From positions 1-64,000 of the forward strand of contig JAKPCK010000141.1 of assembly GCA_029553295.1 (NCBI GenBank): DNA of 64,000 nucleotides, in the 5' to 3' direction. The notes beneath the pieces were generated by a model. That model was not told the origin of the DNA and did no database searches. It worked only from the letters and a program-made list of their open reading frames with translations. Below are positions 7,871 through 16,401 of this stretch, one piece after another; within the stretch, counting starts at the first letter, position 1, and the number at the start of each line of letters is the position of its first letter. This DNA comes from Deltaproteobacteria bacterium (GTDB taxonomy: Bacteria; Desulfobacterota; Syntrophorhabdia; Syntrophorhabdales; Syntrophorhabdaceae). A program made the position numbers and the translations under genes.

Positions 7871-9232
7871 ATGGAAAAGAAGATCTTTTTAAAGGAGAGC
7901 GAGATACCCAGGCAATGGTATAACATCCAGGCTGACCTGCCCACGCCCTTGCCGCCTCCCCTTAATCCTGCCACAGGTGAGCCTATTACACCGGATATGC
8001 TGGCGCCCATATTCCCCATGAACCTCATAGAGCAGGAGGTATCCGGGGAGCGTTTTATTGATATACCGGAAGAGGTCCTGGATAGGCTTTTGATCTGGAG
8101 GCCCACACCTCTTTGCAGGGCATACAGCCTTGAAAGATTCCTCGGGACGCCGGCAAGGATATATTTTAAAAATGAGGGGGTAAGCCCTCCAGGTAGCCAC
8201 AAACCCAATACTGCCATCCCTCAGGCATATTACAACAAGGTCTTTGGCATCAAGAGGCTCACCACAGAGACAGGTGCAGGTCAATGGGGCAGTGCCCTTG
8301 CCTTTGCCTGCCATCAGTTTGGCCTGGAGCTAAAGATATATATGGTAAGGGTAAGCTATAATCAGAAGCCATACAGGAGGGTTATGATGGAGGTATGGGG
8401 TGGCAGGTGCATCCCAAGTCCCAGCATGGACACAAACGCAGGCAGGAGGTTTCTTGATGAAAACCCAGAGCACCCCGGGAGTCTTGGCATTGCCATAAGC
8501 GAGGCAATAGAGGATGCAGTAACATCAAAGAACACAAAATACTCATTGGGGAGTGTCTTAAACCATGTGATGTTGCATCAAACCATCATCGGCCTTGAGG
8601 CACAGAAACAGCTTGCCTCTATTGGCGAGTACCCTGATGTGGTGATAGGTTGTGTCGGCGGAGGCAGTAACTTTGCCGGTATTGCATTCCCTTTTATCAG
8701 GGACAAGATAAACGGCAAGGACATAAAGATAATAGCGTCTGAACCTACATCTTGCCCTACCCTTACCAAAGGCCCCTATGTCTATGACTTCGGTGATACT
8801 GCTGAGACTACCCCTTTACTACCCATGCACTCCATAGGGCACGGTTTTGTCCCGGCACCTATCCATGCCGGGGGACTCAGGTATCATGGCATGGCACCCC
8901 TTGTGAGCAGGCTCTTGCTGGATGGCCTCATAGAGGCAAGGGCATATTCACAGCTTGAGACATTTGCAGCAGGCATTACCTTTGCCAGGACAGAGGGTTT
9001 TATCCCTGCCCCTGAGACAGACCATGCCATTGCATGTGTCATAGATGAGGCAAAAAAGGCAAAAGAGGAGGGAAGGGAAAAGGTCATACTGATGAACTGG
9101 AGCGGACACGGCGTTATAGACCTTGCCTCATATGATGCATATATGGCAGGGAGGCTTGAAAATTTTGAGCTCCCTGACGAAGATATAGCAAGGCTTATTA
9201 AAGACCTGGAGAAATTTCCAAAACCTGTATAA
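7871..9232 (+). CDS. trpB: Tryptophan synthase beta chain, TrpB2 type
   Basis: PLP enzyme that condenses indole with serine to give tryptophan. The start is the ATG at 7871 ([13 protein letters not shown]), preceded by AAGGAGGAAAAGAC; the longer frame from 7760 reads through both terminators and is not used. The 453-residue product has the PLP lysine Lys111 in [10 protein letters not shown] and the phosphate loop [11 protein letters not shown]. The long N-terminus and lack of a partner trpA mark the TrpB2 group, which works without TrpA. It stands outside a trp operon, under its own Trp attenuator, and is followed by an aminotransferase and arylpyruvate-type oxidoreductase genes. Salvage of indole is a reasonable role. 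Confidence 0.93.
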   Translation: MEKKIFLKESEIPRQWYNIQADLPTPLPPPLNPATGEPITPDMLAPIFPMNLIEQEVSGERFIDIPEEVLDRLLIWRPTPLCRAYSLERFLGTPARIYFKNEGVSPPGSHKPNTAIPQAYYNKVFGIKRLTTETGAGQWGSALAFACHQFGLELKIYMVRVSYNQKPYRRVMMEVWGGRCIPSPSMDTNAGRRFLDENPEHPGSLGIAISEAIEDAVTSKNTKYSLGSVLNHVMLHQTIIGLEAQKQLASIGEYPDVVIGCVGGGSNFAGIAFPFIRDKINGKDIKIIASEPTSCPTLTKGPYVYDFGDTAETTPLLPMHSIGHGFVPAPIHAGGLRYHGMAPLVSRLLLDGLIEARAYSQLETFAAGITFARTEGFIPAPETDHAIACVIDEAKKAKEEGREKVILMNWSGHGVIDLASYDAYMAGRLENFELPDEDIARLIKDLEKFPKPV

Positions 9233-9294
9233 AATCTTTAGATGATGGGTGGTAAAAAAGATATACAGGAAAAGATATGGAAGGTTTAAGTGTT

Positions 9295-9324
9295 ATGGGT
9301 GATGGGCCATAGGCGATGGGTGAT
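9295..9324 (+). repeat. Degenerate ATGGGTGATGGGC repeat patch
   Basis: Three imperfect units of GATGGGYSAT-type sequence (ATGGGTGATGGGCCATAGG, then CGATGGGTGAT) lie between trpB and the next small gene, with a related GATGATGGGTGG at 9241-9252. It has no coding frame of note. It may be a decayed simple repeat. Confidence 0.45.
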
Positions 9325-9341
9325 ATTTTCAGGAGGTCTAT

Positions 9342-9581
9342 TTGGAAATATATTGCATACAGATGGGTAGTATAATAGAATTCTCTTATTGTATGTCTCA
9401 GGATAATGGATTACCCTGCAGGAACATAGTGGGGTGCTGGCAGGACAGGTTTGATATCCAGAGGTTTCTCAAATCAAAGTTCACCGAGGAGGAGATGATA
9501 AAGGTATTCGGTGGCCTGCCAAAAAATAAACTGGAGAGGATAATAGAGTGCCTGTCCCGTCATAGCGGGAGGATTAAATGA
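9342..9581 (+). CDS. Conserved small Cys-containing hypothetical protein (79 aa)
   Basis: The start is TTG at 9342, set by a perfect AGGAGG at 9331-9336. The product begins EIYCIQMG and contains SYCMSQDNGLPCRNIVGCW, then RFDIQRFLKSKFTEEEM and GGLPKNKLERIIECL. From memory, similar short proteins with this Cys pattern (YC...LPCRNI..CW) occur in other deltaproteobacterial genomes without an assigned function. The four spaced Cys could bind metal. It lies between trpB and the aminotransferase in the same direction. A coding-like stretch continues past its TGA (see next entry), so its true C-terminus is open to question. Confidence 0.7.
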   Translation: MEIYCIQMGSIIEFSYCMSQDNGLPCRNIVGCWQDRFDIQRFLKSKFTEEEMIKVFGGLPKNKLERIIECLSRHSGRIK

Positions 9582-9686
9582 ATACAATTCACAATAACGG
9601 GTCAAAAGGGTCTTAAGGATGTGTCCTTTCATCCTGGGCCATTTAAAAAGGCCATAGAATTAATGCATCTCGATAAGGAGGTTTGA
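9578..9686 (+). other. Coding-like tail after the 79-aa gene: frameshifted small gene or read-through
   Basis: After the TGA at 9579-9581 the same frame stays open for 34 codons. It has protein-like content (ITGQKGLKDVSFHPGP, then FKKAIELMHLDKEV) and ends at a TGA that overlaps the aminotransferase ATG (TGATG, 9684-9688). An ATG at 9578 overlaps the first TGA as ATGA, with GGGAGG at 9567-9572, but it lies in another frame and stops after 12 codons. A single extra base near 9586 would join this ATG to the 34-codon frame, giving a coupled small gene of about 36 residues. Alternatives are stop-codon read-through, including selenocysteine, since selA is 2 kb away, or chance. No convincing SECIS hairpin lies right after the TGA. 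Confidence 0.4.
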
Positions 9687-10786
9687 TGCAGCTTTCAGAT
9701 AGGGTAATGAATGTAAGACCTTCAGGGGTTAGAAAGATCTTTGACCTTGCAAGAAAGGTTAAAGACCCCATAAACTTAAGCATTGGCGAGCCTGACTTTG
9801 ATATACCTGAGCCCATAAAGGATGAGGGGATTGCATGGATAAAGGCAGGTTTTAACAAATACACGCCCTCTGGCGGTATACCTGAACTCAGGGAGATGCT
9901 CCTTAACCACCTGAAGCAAGACAAGGGGATAATATGCGATGATGTTATTATAACAGCAGGTGTAACAGGGGGACTGCTCCTCGCCCTGATGGTAACCCTA
10001 AACCCCCTTGATGAGGTCATCATCCCTGACCCGTATTTTGTCCTATACGAATATCAGGTCTTGCTTTTAGGGGGGAGGCCTGTTTTTATCGATACATACC
10101 CGGATTTTACCATAAAGGAGGATAGACTAAGGGCTGCCATAACAGACAGGACAAAGGTCATACTCGTCAACAGCCCCAATAACCCCACAGGCATGGTCTG
10201 CTCAAGGGAGGAGCTGGAGATGGTGGCAAGGGTGGCAAGGGAGAAAAACATCCTTTTATTCTCCGATGATATATATGACAGATTTGTTTATGAAAATGGA
10301 GATGAAAGGGTCTATCTTGGTTCGCTCTATGACAGGACCCTTACGTTTGGTGGTTTTTCAAAGACATGGGGTATGACAGGGTGGCGTCTTGGCTATGTGG
10401 CAGGGCCATCTGAGATAATCCAGTGTATGGTTACTATGCAGCAGTATGTCTTCAGTAGTGTCAACTCCTTTGCCCAAAAGGCAGCGCTTAAGGCACTAAG
10501 GTATAATACAGATAGCCTTATAGATGCCTATAAACGTAAGAGAGACCTTATATACGAAGGCCTGAAGGATAAATACAATGTATTAAAACCAAAGGGTGCG
10601 TATTTTATATTCCCCGAGGTGCCGGATGGCGATGGTGATAGGTTTGTGGAGAAGGCACTCAAAAAAAAGCTCTTTATAATACCCGGAAGTGTCTTTTCAA
10701 GCAGAAAGACAAATGTTAGGATATCCTTTGCAGCAAGTGAGGGGGATATCATAAAGGGTATAGAGATACTGAGGAAGATGGCATAA
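9686..10786 (+). CDS. Class I/II PLP aminotransferase, probably aromatic or aspartate type
   Basis: Transfers amino groups between amino acids and 2-oxoacids. The ATG at 9686 follows AAGGAGG (9675-9681); a TTG one codon earlier is also in frame. Family motifs are NLSIGEPDFDIP near the N-terminus, VNSPNNPTG, LLFSDDIYDRFVY, the PLP lysine Lys226 in FGGFSKTWGMTGWRLGY, and Arg in NVRISFA. The 366-residue length is typical of the I-gamma aminotransferases that accept aspartate, alanine or aromatic substrates. Its position between trpB and the 2-oxoacid oxidoreductase genes suggests it produces the 2-oxoacid (for example indolepyruvate or phenylpyruvate) that the next genes oxidise; this is inference. 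Confidence 0.88.
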   Translation: MQLSDRVMNVRPSGVRKIFDLARKVKDPINLSIGEPDFDIPEPIKDEGIAWIKAGFNKYTPSGGIPELREMLLNHLKQDKGIICDDVIITAGVTGGLLLALMVTLNPLDEVIIPDPYFVLYEYQVLLLGGRPVFIDTYPDFTIKEDRLRAAITDRTKVILVNSPNNPTGMVCSREELEMVARVAREKNILLFSDDIYDRFVYENGDERVYLGSLYDRTLTFGGFSKTWGMTGWRLGYVAGPSEIIQCMVTMQQYVFSSVNSFAQKAALKALRYNTDSLIDAYKRKRDLIYEGLKDKYNVLKPKGAYFIFPEVPDGDGDRFVEKALKKKLFIIPGSVFSSRKTNVRISFAASEGDIIKGIEILRKMA

Positions 10787-10853
10787 TGGATAAGGTCAGC
10801 TAAAGGTAAAGGGATTAAGCCCCAGATTACTGCCACACAGGAAAGGACAGTTT

Positions 10854-12101
10854 ATGTATGAGGATATATGCAAATCATTAATAGAAAACAACACAAGGCT
10901 AATATATATAACAAACAGGGCACTGGAAAAGACCCTGGAAAAGATGGACAGGGATAACAATCCTTTTCATCATGAGGTCTGTCTTAACGAAAAGATCGCC
11001 TTTGAGCTTGGTCTTGCCGGTGGTATTGCATCTAAAAGAACAGCATGCATATTCTCCACCGAAGGCATCTATGAGGCCCTCGACCCTATTATGAGCTCAG
11101 CCTACACCGGTGTAAAAAAAGGCCTCCTCATAGTATGCATACAGGATACCCCGCAGGATGTCACACCCCTTGGGCTTTTTTCAAAGATACCTGTAATTGT
11201 CGAGGATGGTAATAACCCTGTATCTGATACAATAGGTTATGCCTATTATATCTCAGAGAGATACGAGACCCCGGTGATACTCCAGATATGCCCGGAAGAT
11301 GAAGGCCACTGGTCAAGGACAGAAGATAAAGGCCTGGGTACAAAGGCAGAGATATTGGCCCAGCATGCAAGCCATGCCTCCCTTTTTATAAAAGACCCTG
11401 GCAGGTGGGCAGCAACGCCGAGCTTTAGATACCATCTCCATAAGGCCCTCAATGAAAAGGTGGAAAAGATAAGGGAGGAGTTTGAGACCTACAGGGGGAA
11501 CAAGTTGCAGATAAAGGGGAAAAACGGCGTTATAACAAGCAAGAAAGCATACCTTGACTTCTATGAAGAGGATACGAGCCTCCTTTTTATATCAACGGTA
11601 TTCCCCCTGCCCATAAAACTGGTAAACAGCTTTATAGAAAAGATGGATGATGTCCAGCTCATCGAGGGTGAATACCCTGCCATAGAACTCCAGATACCAG
11701 ACAGAAAAAAGATAACAGCAGAGCATATAAAGATCCCGTCGAGGATAAAAAGGCACGATGAGGACATGTTTGGATTTGAGATAATAAGAGACAGGCTCGG
11801 GCCTGCATCCTCCATTAACATGGCCCATGGTATAAAAAAAACAGAGCCCCAGAGGCATATCCTTGCTGTGACATATGAAGACCACTTTCTCCACTCCGGG
11901 ATGCCTGCATTTATAAATACCATGTATAACAATTCTGCCTATGCACTCCTTATCATGGTAAACAATCAAGAGGATGCCATAAAGAGGTTTATGGATGGAT
12001 GCGGATTCCATAATTATTTTCATCTCGATAAGGTGGAAGAGATAGAAAAATACAAAGATATGGATGGATTAACTGTGTTCTTCTGCAGGGGTATCATATA
12101 A
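10854..12101 (+). CDS. Degenerate IorA-like protein without iron-sulfur domain
   Basis: The 415-residue product aligns along its length with the first three quarters of the complete IorA at 16398. CLNEKIAFELGLAGGIAS matches its SVNERCSLEVALGAAM, and the following LLIVCIQDTPQD matches LVLVVCDDPGPQ. In the thiamine diphosphate region the usual GDSTFFHAG reads YEDHFLHSG, and MDNGTTAMTG reads VNNQEDAIKR. The C-terminal two-cluster ferredoxin domain is missing. It is therefore probably catalytically dead and may be a structural or regulatory partner of the oxidoreductase encoded downstream. The reading frame is intact and the next gene follows after 23 bases, so it is not an obvious pseudogene. 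Confidence 0.75.
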   Translation: MYEDICKSLIENNTRLIYITNRALEKTLEKMDRDNNPFHHEVCLNEKIAFELGLAGGIASKRTACIFSTEGIYEALDPIMSSAYTGVKKGLLIVCIQDTPQDVTPLGLFSKIPVIVEDGNNPVSDTIGYAYYISERYETPVILQICPEDEGHWSRTEDKGLGTKAEILAQHASHASLFIKDPGRWAATPSFRYHLHKALNEKVEKIREEFETYRGNKLQIKGKNGVITSKKAYLDFYEEDTSLLFISTVFPLPIKLVNSFIEKMDDVQLIEGEYPAIELQIPDRKKITAEHIKIPSRIKRHDEDMFGFEIIRDRLGPASSINMAHGIKKTEPQRHILAVTYEDHFLHSGMPAFINTMYNNSAYALLIMVNNQEDAIKRFMDGCGFHNYFHLDKVEEIEKYKDMDGLTVFFCRGII

Positions 12102-12124
12102 AAATGCGTCAAAAAGGAGAGTCT

Positions 12125-12697
12125 GTGAATATAGAGATTATATGTGCTGGCATCGGTGGGAGGGGGGTGCTTCTGGCATCAACAATCCTCATAGAGTGTG
12201 CTATCAAGGCAGGTCATCATGCCATGGCCTCAGACGAATACGGGATGAGCCAGAGGGGCGGTTCTGTTGTCTCCCACGTCAAGATTGGCAATATCAAGAG
12301 CCCTGTGATTGGAAGGGAGAATGCAGATGTCCTGCTGTCTTTTGAAGAGAGTGAGTTTTACAGAAACCTTAGCTTTCTGAAACAAGGGGGGCTCGCAATC
12401 ATAAACAGTAAAAGCAAGACAATCCCTGATTCTGTAAGAGACCTGTTAAACAGGAGGTCTTGCTCATCTTACCTGATAGACGGTGACGGCATAGCAAAAA
12501 AAATGGGTATGATACAGGCATCGAATATGGCGGTTCTCGGTTTTTTCTCAGCCTTTTCCATAGGGCCATATAACTATAAGTCTTTAAGCGATACCTTAAG
12601 AGAAAAGGTGCCGGAGAGGTTATTCGAGAAGAATATAGAGGTTTTTAAGGCAGGTTTTTCAGAGGCAGAAAAGGTCTTAAAATGTAAGGGGTTATAG
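12125..12697 (+). CDS. 2-oxoacid:ferredoxin oxidoreductase gamma subunit (IorB/PorG type)
   Basis: The gamma domain of the oxidoreductase helps bind CoA and interfaces with the alpha subunit. The start is GTG at 12125, because AAGGAG lies 5-6 bases before it; an ATG at 12104 is also open. The product starts NIEIICAGIGGRGVLLAS and has ASDEYGMSQRGGSVVSHVKIG, the signature of IorB and PorG/VorG chains. It is followed without a gap by delta, alpha and beta subunits, so it most simply serves as gamma of a four-subunit enzyme. Because the downstream IorA has no partner of its own, it may also act as its IorB. Confidence 0.85.
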   Translation: MNIEIICAGIGGRGVLLASTILIECAIKAGHHAMASDEYGMSQRGGSVVSHVKIGNIKSPVIGRENADVLLSFEESEFYRNLSFLKQGGLAIINSKSKTIPDSVRDLLNRRSCSSYLIDGDGIAKKMGMIQASNMAVLGFFSAFSIGPYNYKSLSDTLREKVPERLFEKNIEVFKAGFSEAEKVLKCKGL

Positions 12698-12931
12698 ATG
12701 AAAAAAGTATATATAGACAAAAGCAGGTGCAAAGGCTGTATGCTCTGCACATATTACTGTCCAAAAAAGATACTCATTGTATCGGATATGGTAAATCAGG
12801 ATGGATATAGGGTAGTAGCATGCACAGATGATGAAAGATGCATAGGGTGTCTAAGCTGCGCCCACATATGCCCCTGTGCATGTTTTGAGATATACAGGGA
12901 ACAGCCTGTGGTCACAGGAGGCTTGTTATGA
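12698..12931 (+). CDS. 2-oxoacid:ferredoxin oxidoreductase delta subunit, 2[4Fe-4S] ferredoxin
   Basis: A 77-residue ferredoxin with two full cluster motifs: Cys11, 14, 17, 21 (CKGCMLCTYYCP) and Cys48, 51, 54, 58 (CIGCLSCAHICP). It carries electrons out of the catalytic beta subunit. The gene starts directly after the gamma stop and overlaps the alpha gene by 4 bases (ATGA), giving the classic gamma-delta-alpha-beta order. An additional Cys in CPCACFE follows the second motif. Confidence 0.92.
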   Translation: MKKVYIDKSRCKGCMLCTYYCPKKILIVSDMVNQDGYRVVACTDDERCIGCLSCAHICPCACFEIYREQPVVTGGLL

Positions 12932-13923
12932 CAGGGTCTATGTTCATGCAAGGCAAGGCATCGGCAATACTGGGTGAGGCCATTGTAAGGCTTGTGGATA
13001 ATGGGAGGGTCTATGGTTTTTCCCACCCCCCGGTAAATGAGATATACGAATATATTGCAAAAAAAGGCATATTTGCCCCAGCATTCTCTATAAAGGAGAT
13101 GGCAGAAATAGGCCTCGGCATATCAACCGCTGGCAAGAGGACATTTGTCATCACCTCTGGGACAGGCATCTATGATTGTATGGAGGCCATATCCTATGCC
13201 ACATCATATGAGGTCCCGTTTTTATCCATCCATATAGGAAAAAGCATCCCTGGTTTTGGTAACCCATACCCTTATCAGGGTGACCTGGAGATACTAAAGG
13301 CCGGGGACTTCCCCCCCATCATATTCTGTCCTTATATGGTAGATGAGATACCGTTTCTGTTATCCCAGATGGTAGAGCTGTCAGAGAGATACAGGCACCC
13401 GGCAGTGTTTTATCTGGATAGTGCCTTGCTCAATATGACCGGGGGTGCAGACCTAAATCTCAAGGTACCCGAGGCATCGTGGGGCCTAAGGACAGAAAAA
13501 AGGGTCATAAGTAGCATCTACCTCGAGGTCAGGGATATGGAAAAAAGGCTATCAGGGCTTAAAGAAAAATATAACCTCATAAGGAAAGAGGCAAGGTCAC
13601 ATCTATATATGATGGAAGATGCTGAGTATGTTGTTGTTGCATATGGTATATGCGCCTATATAGCCAAGAAGGCTGTTGACGAGCTCAGACTCATGGATAT
13701 AAAGGCAGGGATGATTAATCCTGTAATTCTCTCGCCTCTATCAGACCTGAATGGGCAATTCGTGAGGGCAAAAAAGATATATGTTGTAGAGATGAGTAAC
13801 GGTCAGTTATACCGTTATATAAAAGGTTATGTCGGGGGTGTTGAGATGAAAACCTATAATGCTTACGGTGGATTGATCCCGGATAAGGGGGGTCTCATAG
13901 ATTATATAAAGGGGTCGCTCTGA
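12928..13923 (+). CDS. 2-oxoacid:ferredoxin oxidoreductase alpha subunit
   Basis: 331 residues of the pyrimidine-binding half of a thiamine-dependent 2-oxoacid:acceptor oxidoreductase. It begins GKASAILGEAIVRLVDNG. The segment after it (GFSHPPVNEIYEYIAKKG) corresponds to the GYPITPSSEI region of KorA/VorB, and KEMAEIGLGISTAGKRTFVITSGTGI carries the conserved Glu and the TSGPG-like turn. IHIGKSIPGFGNPYPYQGDLE replaces the usual RGGPSTGLPT substrate-side loop, so the substrate is probably not plain pyruvate. It overlaps both neighbours by 1-4 bases. In composition the cluster resembles phenylglyoxylate dehydrogenase (PadEFGHI) and branched-chain or aryl oxidoreductases. Confidence 0.88.
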   Translation: MTGSMFMQGKASAILGEAIVRLVDNGRVYGFSHPPVNEIYEYIAKKGIFAPAFSIKEMAEIGLGISTAGKRTFVITSGTGIYDCMEAISYATSYEVPFLSIHIGKSIPGFGNPYPYQGDLEILKAGDFPPIIFCPYMVDEIPFLLSQMVELSERYRHPAVFYLDSALLNMTGGADLNLKVPEASWGLRTEKRVISSIYLEVRDMEKRLSGLKEKYNLIRKEARSHLYMMEDAEYVVVAYGICAYIAKKAVDELRLMDIKAGMINPVILSPLSDLNGQFVRAKKIYVVEMSNGQLYRYIKGYVGGVEMKTYNAYGGLIPDKGGLIDYIKGSL

Positions 13924-14669
13924 TGGATGAGAAAAGAAAGATAGAAAAGGTCTATGGCTTTCCTGAGATATTAACAGAGAAAAAAGCCCACTTCTGTCCT
14001 GGTTGCTCCCATGGTATAATGACAAAGGTTATATCAGAGGCCATAGGCGAGATGGGGCTTGAAGATTCCTCAATAGGCGTATATGGCGCTGGATGTGCTG
14101 CTATTATGTATGACTATATAAACATAAAGGGTGTGGCTGCCCCACCTGGTGGTGCAGTAGGCATAGCTACCGGTATTAAATCCGCAGGAAAGGGCTCCCT
14201 TGTCTTTGCATATCAGGGGGAAGGTGACCTTTTTTATGGGTTATCATCCCTTATAGGTGCTGGGGTCAGGGGCGAAGGGATAACAATTATCTGTGAGAAT
14301 AACCTAAATATGGGGATATCAGGTGGTGCAATGAGCCCTGCAACACCTGTGGGTGTCATGACCACCACATCACCACAGGGGCGGCATATTGCATCATACG
14401 GTGCACCTGTAAGCATTGCAGAGATGCTCAAGGACATAAAGGGTATAAAATATATTGCCCGATGTTCTACCCATTCTCCAGGGGCTGTGAGAAAGACAAA
14501 GTCTATCATTAAAAAGGCATTTGAGCTACAACTATACGGTGAAGGTACAGCCTTTATCGAGGCCCTCGGCATGTGCCCCACAAACATGCACCTTACCCCG
14601 GTAGAGGCAGCATTAAAGATAAGAGAGGTCTATGGCGAATTACAGACAGGAGAGATTAAACACCCATGA
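13923..14669 (+). CDS. 2-oxoacid:ferredoxin oxidoreductase beta subunit (TPP-binding)
   Basis: The catalytic thiamine diphosphate subunit, 248 residues. FCPGCSHG near residue 25 is the CxGCG-type motif of the family, and YQGEGDLFYGLSSLI...ICENN is the GDG(x~25)NN cofactor motif, here intact. IYGAGCAAIM- and GGAMSPATP-like segments follow the KorB/VorA pattern. It starts in the overlap TGATG with alpha and overlaps the next ferredoxin gene by 4 bases, so translation is coupled through the whole block. Confidence 0.88.
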   Translation: MDEKRKIEKVYGFPEILTEKKAHFCPGCSHGIMTKVISEAIGEMGLEDSSIGVYGAGCAAIMYDYINIKGVAAPPGGAVGIATGIKSAGKGSLVFAYQGEGDLFYGLSSLIGAGVRGEGITIICENNLNMGISGGAMSPATPVGVMTTTSPQGRHIASYGAPVSIAEMLKDIKGIKYIARCSTHSPGAVRKTKSIIKKAFELQLYGEGTAFIEALGMCPTNMHLTPVEAALKIREVYGELQTGEIKHP

Positions 14670-15175
14670 AGGAGATACATTTCATAAAGGATAGATGCAT
14701 AAGGTGTGGTGCATGCAGTGTTGCCTGTGCTGCAGAACATAATAAAAATCATCATCTATACGATTCACTGATAAATATACCCTTTGCACCAAAACAAAAA
14801 ACTGTTTTTCAGGTTGAACAGGGAGAGGCTTTGCCTCACCCTTTGAGATGTAGAAATTGTGAGGAGCCTGCCTGCATGGAGGCATGTATATCCGGGGCAA
14901 TGAACAAGGAGCACAGGGTTTTTAGCAATTGGAAGAGGTGTATTGGTTGTTTTATGTGTGTAATGAACTGTCCCTACGGTGCAATACTGCCTTTTTTTGG
15001 AAAGGCAGTAAAGTGCGACCAGTGTCTTTTTACAGAAAAACCTGCATGCGTTAGGGCATGTCCTGTTAATGCGCTGGTATTTGTGGATTCTCACGACCTC
15101 TCTCTTGTAAGAAAACAAAAACGATGGCGCAATAGAAAAGATATGGATGCGCCGCTTCTCAGAGCAAGATATTGA
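14666..15175 (+). CDS. CooF-like iron-sulfur electron carrier (four [4Fe-4S] motifs)
   Basis: 169 residues with four Cys clusters: CIRCGACSVACAAEHN at residues 11-26, CRNCEEPACMEAC, CIGCFMCVMNCP and CDQCLFTEKPACVRACP. This is the layout of the CooF/HycB/DmsB family, proteins that pass electrons between a catalytic subunit and another carrier. No signal peptide is present, so it is cytoplasmic. It overlaps the beta subunit gene (ATGA) and the flavoprotein gene (TGATG), so it most likely carries electrons from the oxidoreductase to the flavoprotein. Confidence 0.88.
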   Translation: MKEIHFIKDRCIRCGACSVACAAEHNKNHHLYDSLINIPFAPKQKTVFQVEQGEALPHPLRCRNCEEPACMEACISGAMNKEHRVFSNWKRCIGCFMCVMNCPYGAILPFFGKAVKCDQCLFTEKPACVRACPVNALVFVDSHDLSLVRKQKRWRNRKDMDAPLLRARY

Positions 15176-16401
15176 TGGATTATATCATCCTCGGAAACGG
15201 TATAGCAGGGATTCAGGGTGCATTAAACATAAGAAGATACGACAGAGAGGGTGATATAACCATTATAACTGATGAAGAGTATGGGTTTTATTCAAGGCCT
15301 ATGATTACCGATATAATGACAGGGAAGAGACGGCCAGAAGAGATTATACTTATGGGAGAGGAAGGATATAGGGCCTTCGGGTTTAAGTTTATGAAAGGAC
15401 TGAGCATTAAGAGGATTGACCTTGAAAAAAGGTGCCTCTATTCATCCCAGGACAGGATAAAATTCCATAGACTCTTGATAGCCACAGGGGCAAGGCCAAA
15501 GAGGATAAAAAAACATAGGGACGGGGTATATTACCTCAGGTCTATTAAGGATGCGCTGGATATAAAAAGACAACTTAAAAACACAAAAAAGGCCATAGTC
15601 TATGGTGGCGGCCCAGTAGGCATAAAAGCTGCCTATGCCCTTTTATCGTGGGGGATGCCTGTGAGTATAATGGTAACCTCTCCCCAGATTATGTCACGGG
15701 TCTTTGATAAAAAAACAGCTTCTGTGTTCCAGCGTTTATTTGAGGAAAATGGTGCAAAATTCTATCTAGGCAGCTCTATTGAAGATTTGGTATGGCAAAA
15801 AGGCCTAAAGGGTGTGGTCACCGACAGGGGGGACTATATAGATGGGGGCATCCTTATAGTGGGGAAGGGGGTAGTTTCTCATACTGAGATTGCAGAAGAT
15901 GCAGGCATATCAGTAAATGAAGGTATAATCGTCAATGATATGATGGAGACAAGCGAGGATGGTATATACGCAGCCGGTGATGTGGCAGAGACGAATACGG
16001 GGCCAGGCAATAAAGGAAGGGTATTTGCCCTATGGCACACCGGGGCTGAGCAGGGGAAGGTGGCCGGGGCAAACATGGCAGGGGAAAAGAAGATATACAA
16101 TGGTTCTGTCAGTTCAAACAGTGTTGAGTATTTTGGCATGAAGGCCATATCCATGGGGACTATGGAAGGAGAAGGACTGAAGGAGGAGATATACGAGGAT
16201 AAAGATGGATACAGGAGGTTCATGTTCAGGGATGAACTCCTTGTGGGCGCCATACTTGTGGGGAATATCCAGGGTGCAGGGATACTCCTTAATGCCATAA
16301 AGAAAGGGACACCCCGTTCTATATGGAAAAGAGACTTTCTATCATCCCATTGGCCATGCCTGTCTATCCACCCCAACATAACAATGGAGGTCTTGTTTTG
16401 A
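15175..16401 (+). CDS. FAD-dependent NAD(P) oxidoreductase (NirB/rubredoxin-reductase fold)
   Basis: 408 residues from the ATG at 15175, overlapping the previous stop. An N-terminal FAD-binding motif (ILGNGIAGIQGALNI), a second dinucleotide motif (AIVYGGGPVGIKAAYAL, about residue 142) and the FAD-closing GIYAAGDVAE place it in the pyridine nucleotide-disulfide family without active-site Cys. Such flavoproteins link ferredoxin-type carriers to NAD(P). With the CooF-like protein it probably makes the oxidoreductase NAD-linked, as the flavoprotein subunit PadH does for phenylglyoxylate dehydrogenase (known for that system; the parallel here is inference). Confidence 0.87.
   Translation: MDYIILGNGIAGIQGALNIRRYDREGDITIITDEEYGFYSRPMITDIMTGKRRPEEIILMGEEGYRAFGFKFMKGLSIKRIDLEKRCLYSSQDRIKFHRLLIATGARPKRIKKHRDGVYYLRSIKDALDIKRQLKNTKKAIVYGGGPVGIKAAYALLSWGMPVSIMVTSPQIMSRVFDKKTASVFQRLFEENGAKFYLGSSIEDLVWQKGLKGVVTDRGDYIDGGILIVGKGVVSHTEIAEDAGISVNEGIIVNDMMETSEDGIYAAGDVAETNTGPGNKGRVFALWHTGAEQGKVAGANMAGEKKIYNGSVSSNSVEYFGMKAISMGTMEGEGLKEEIYEDKDGYRRFMFRDELLVGAILVGNIQGAGILLNAIKKGTPRSIWKRDFLSSHWPCLSIHPNITMEVLF

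Noticed and set aside
9579-9625. Firm call of a selenocysteine codon at TGA 9579
   Set aside because: No Cys-rich redox context around the TGA, and the nearest hairpin (AAGGA/TCCTT at 9615-9628) is too far and too short for a bacterial SECIS. Kept only as one option.
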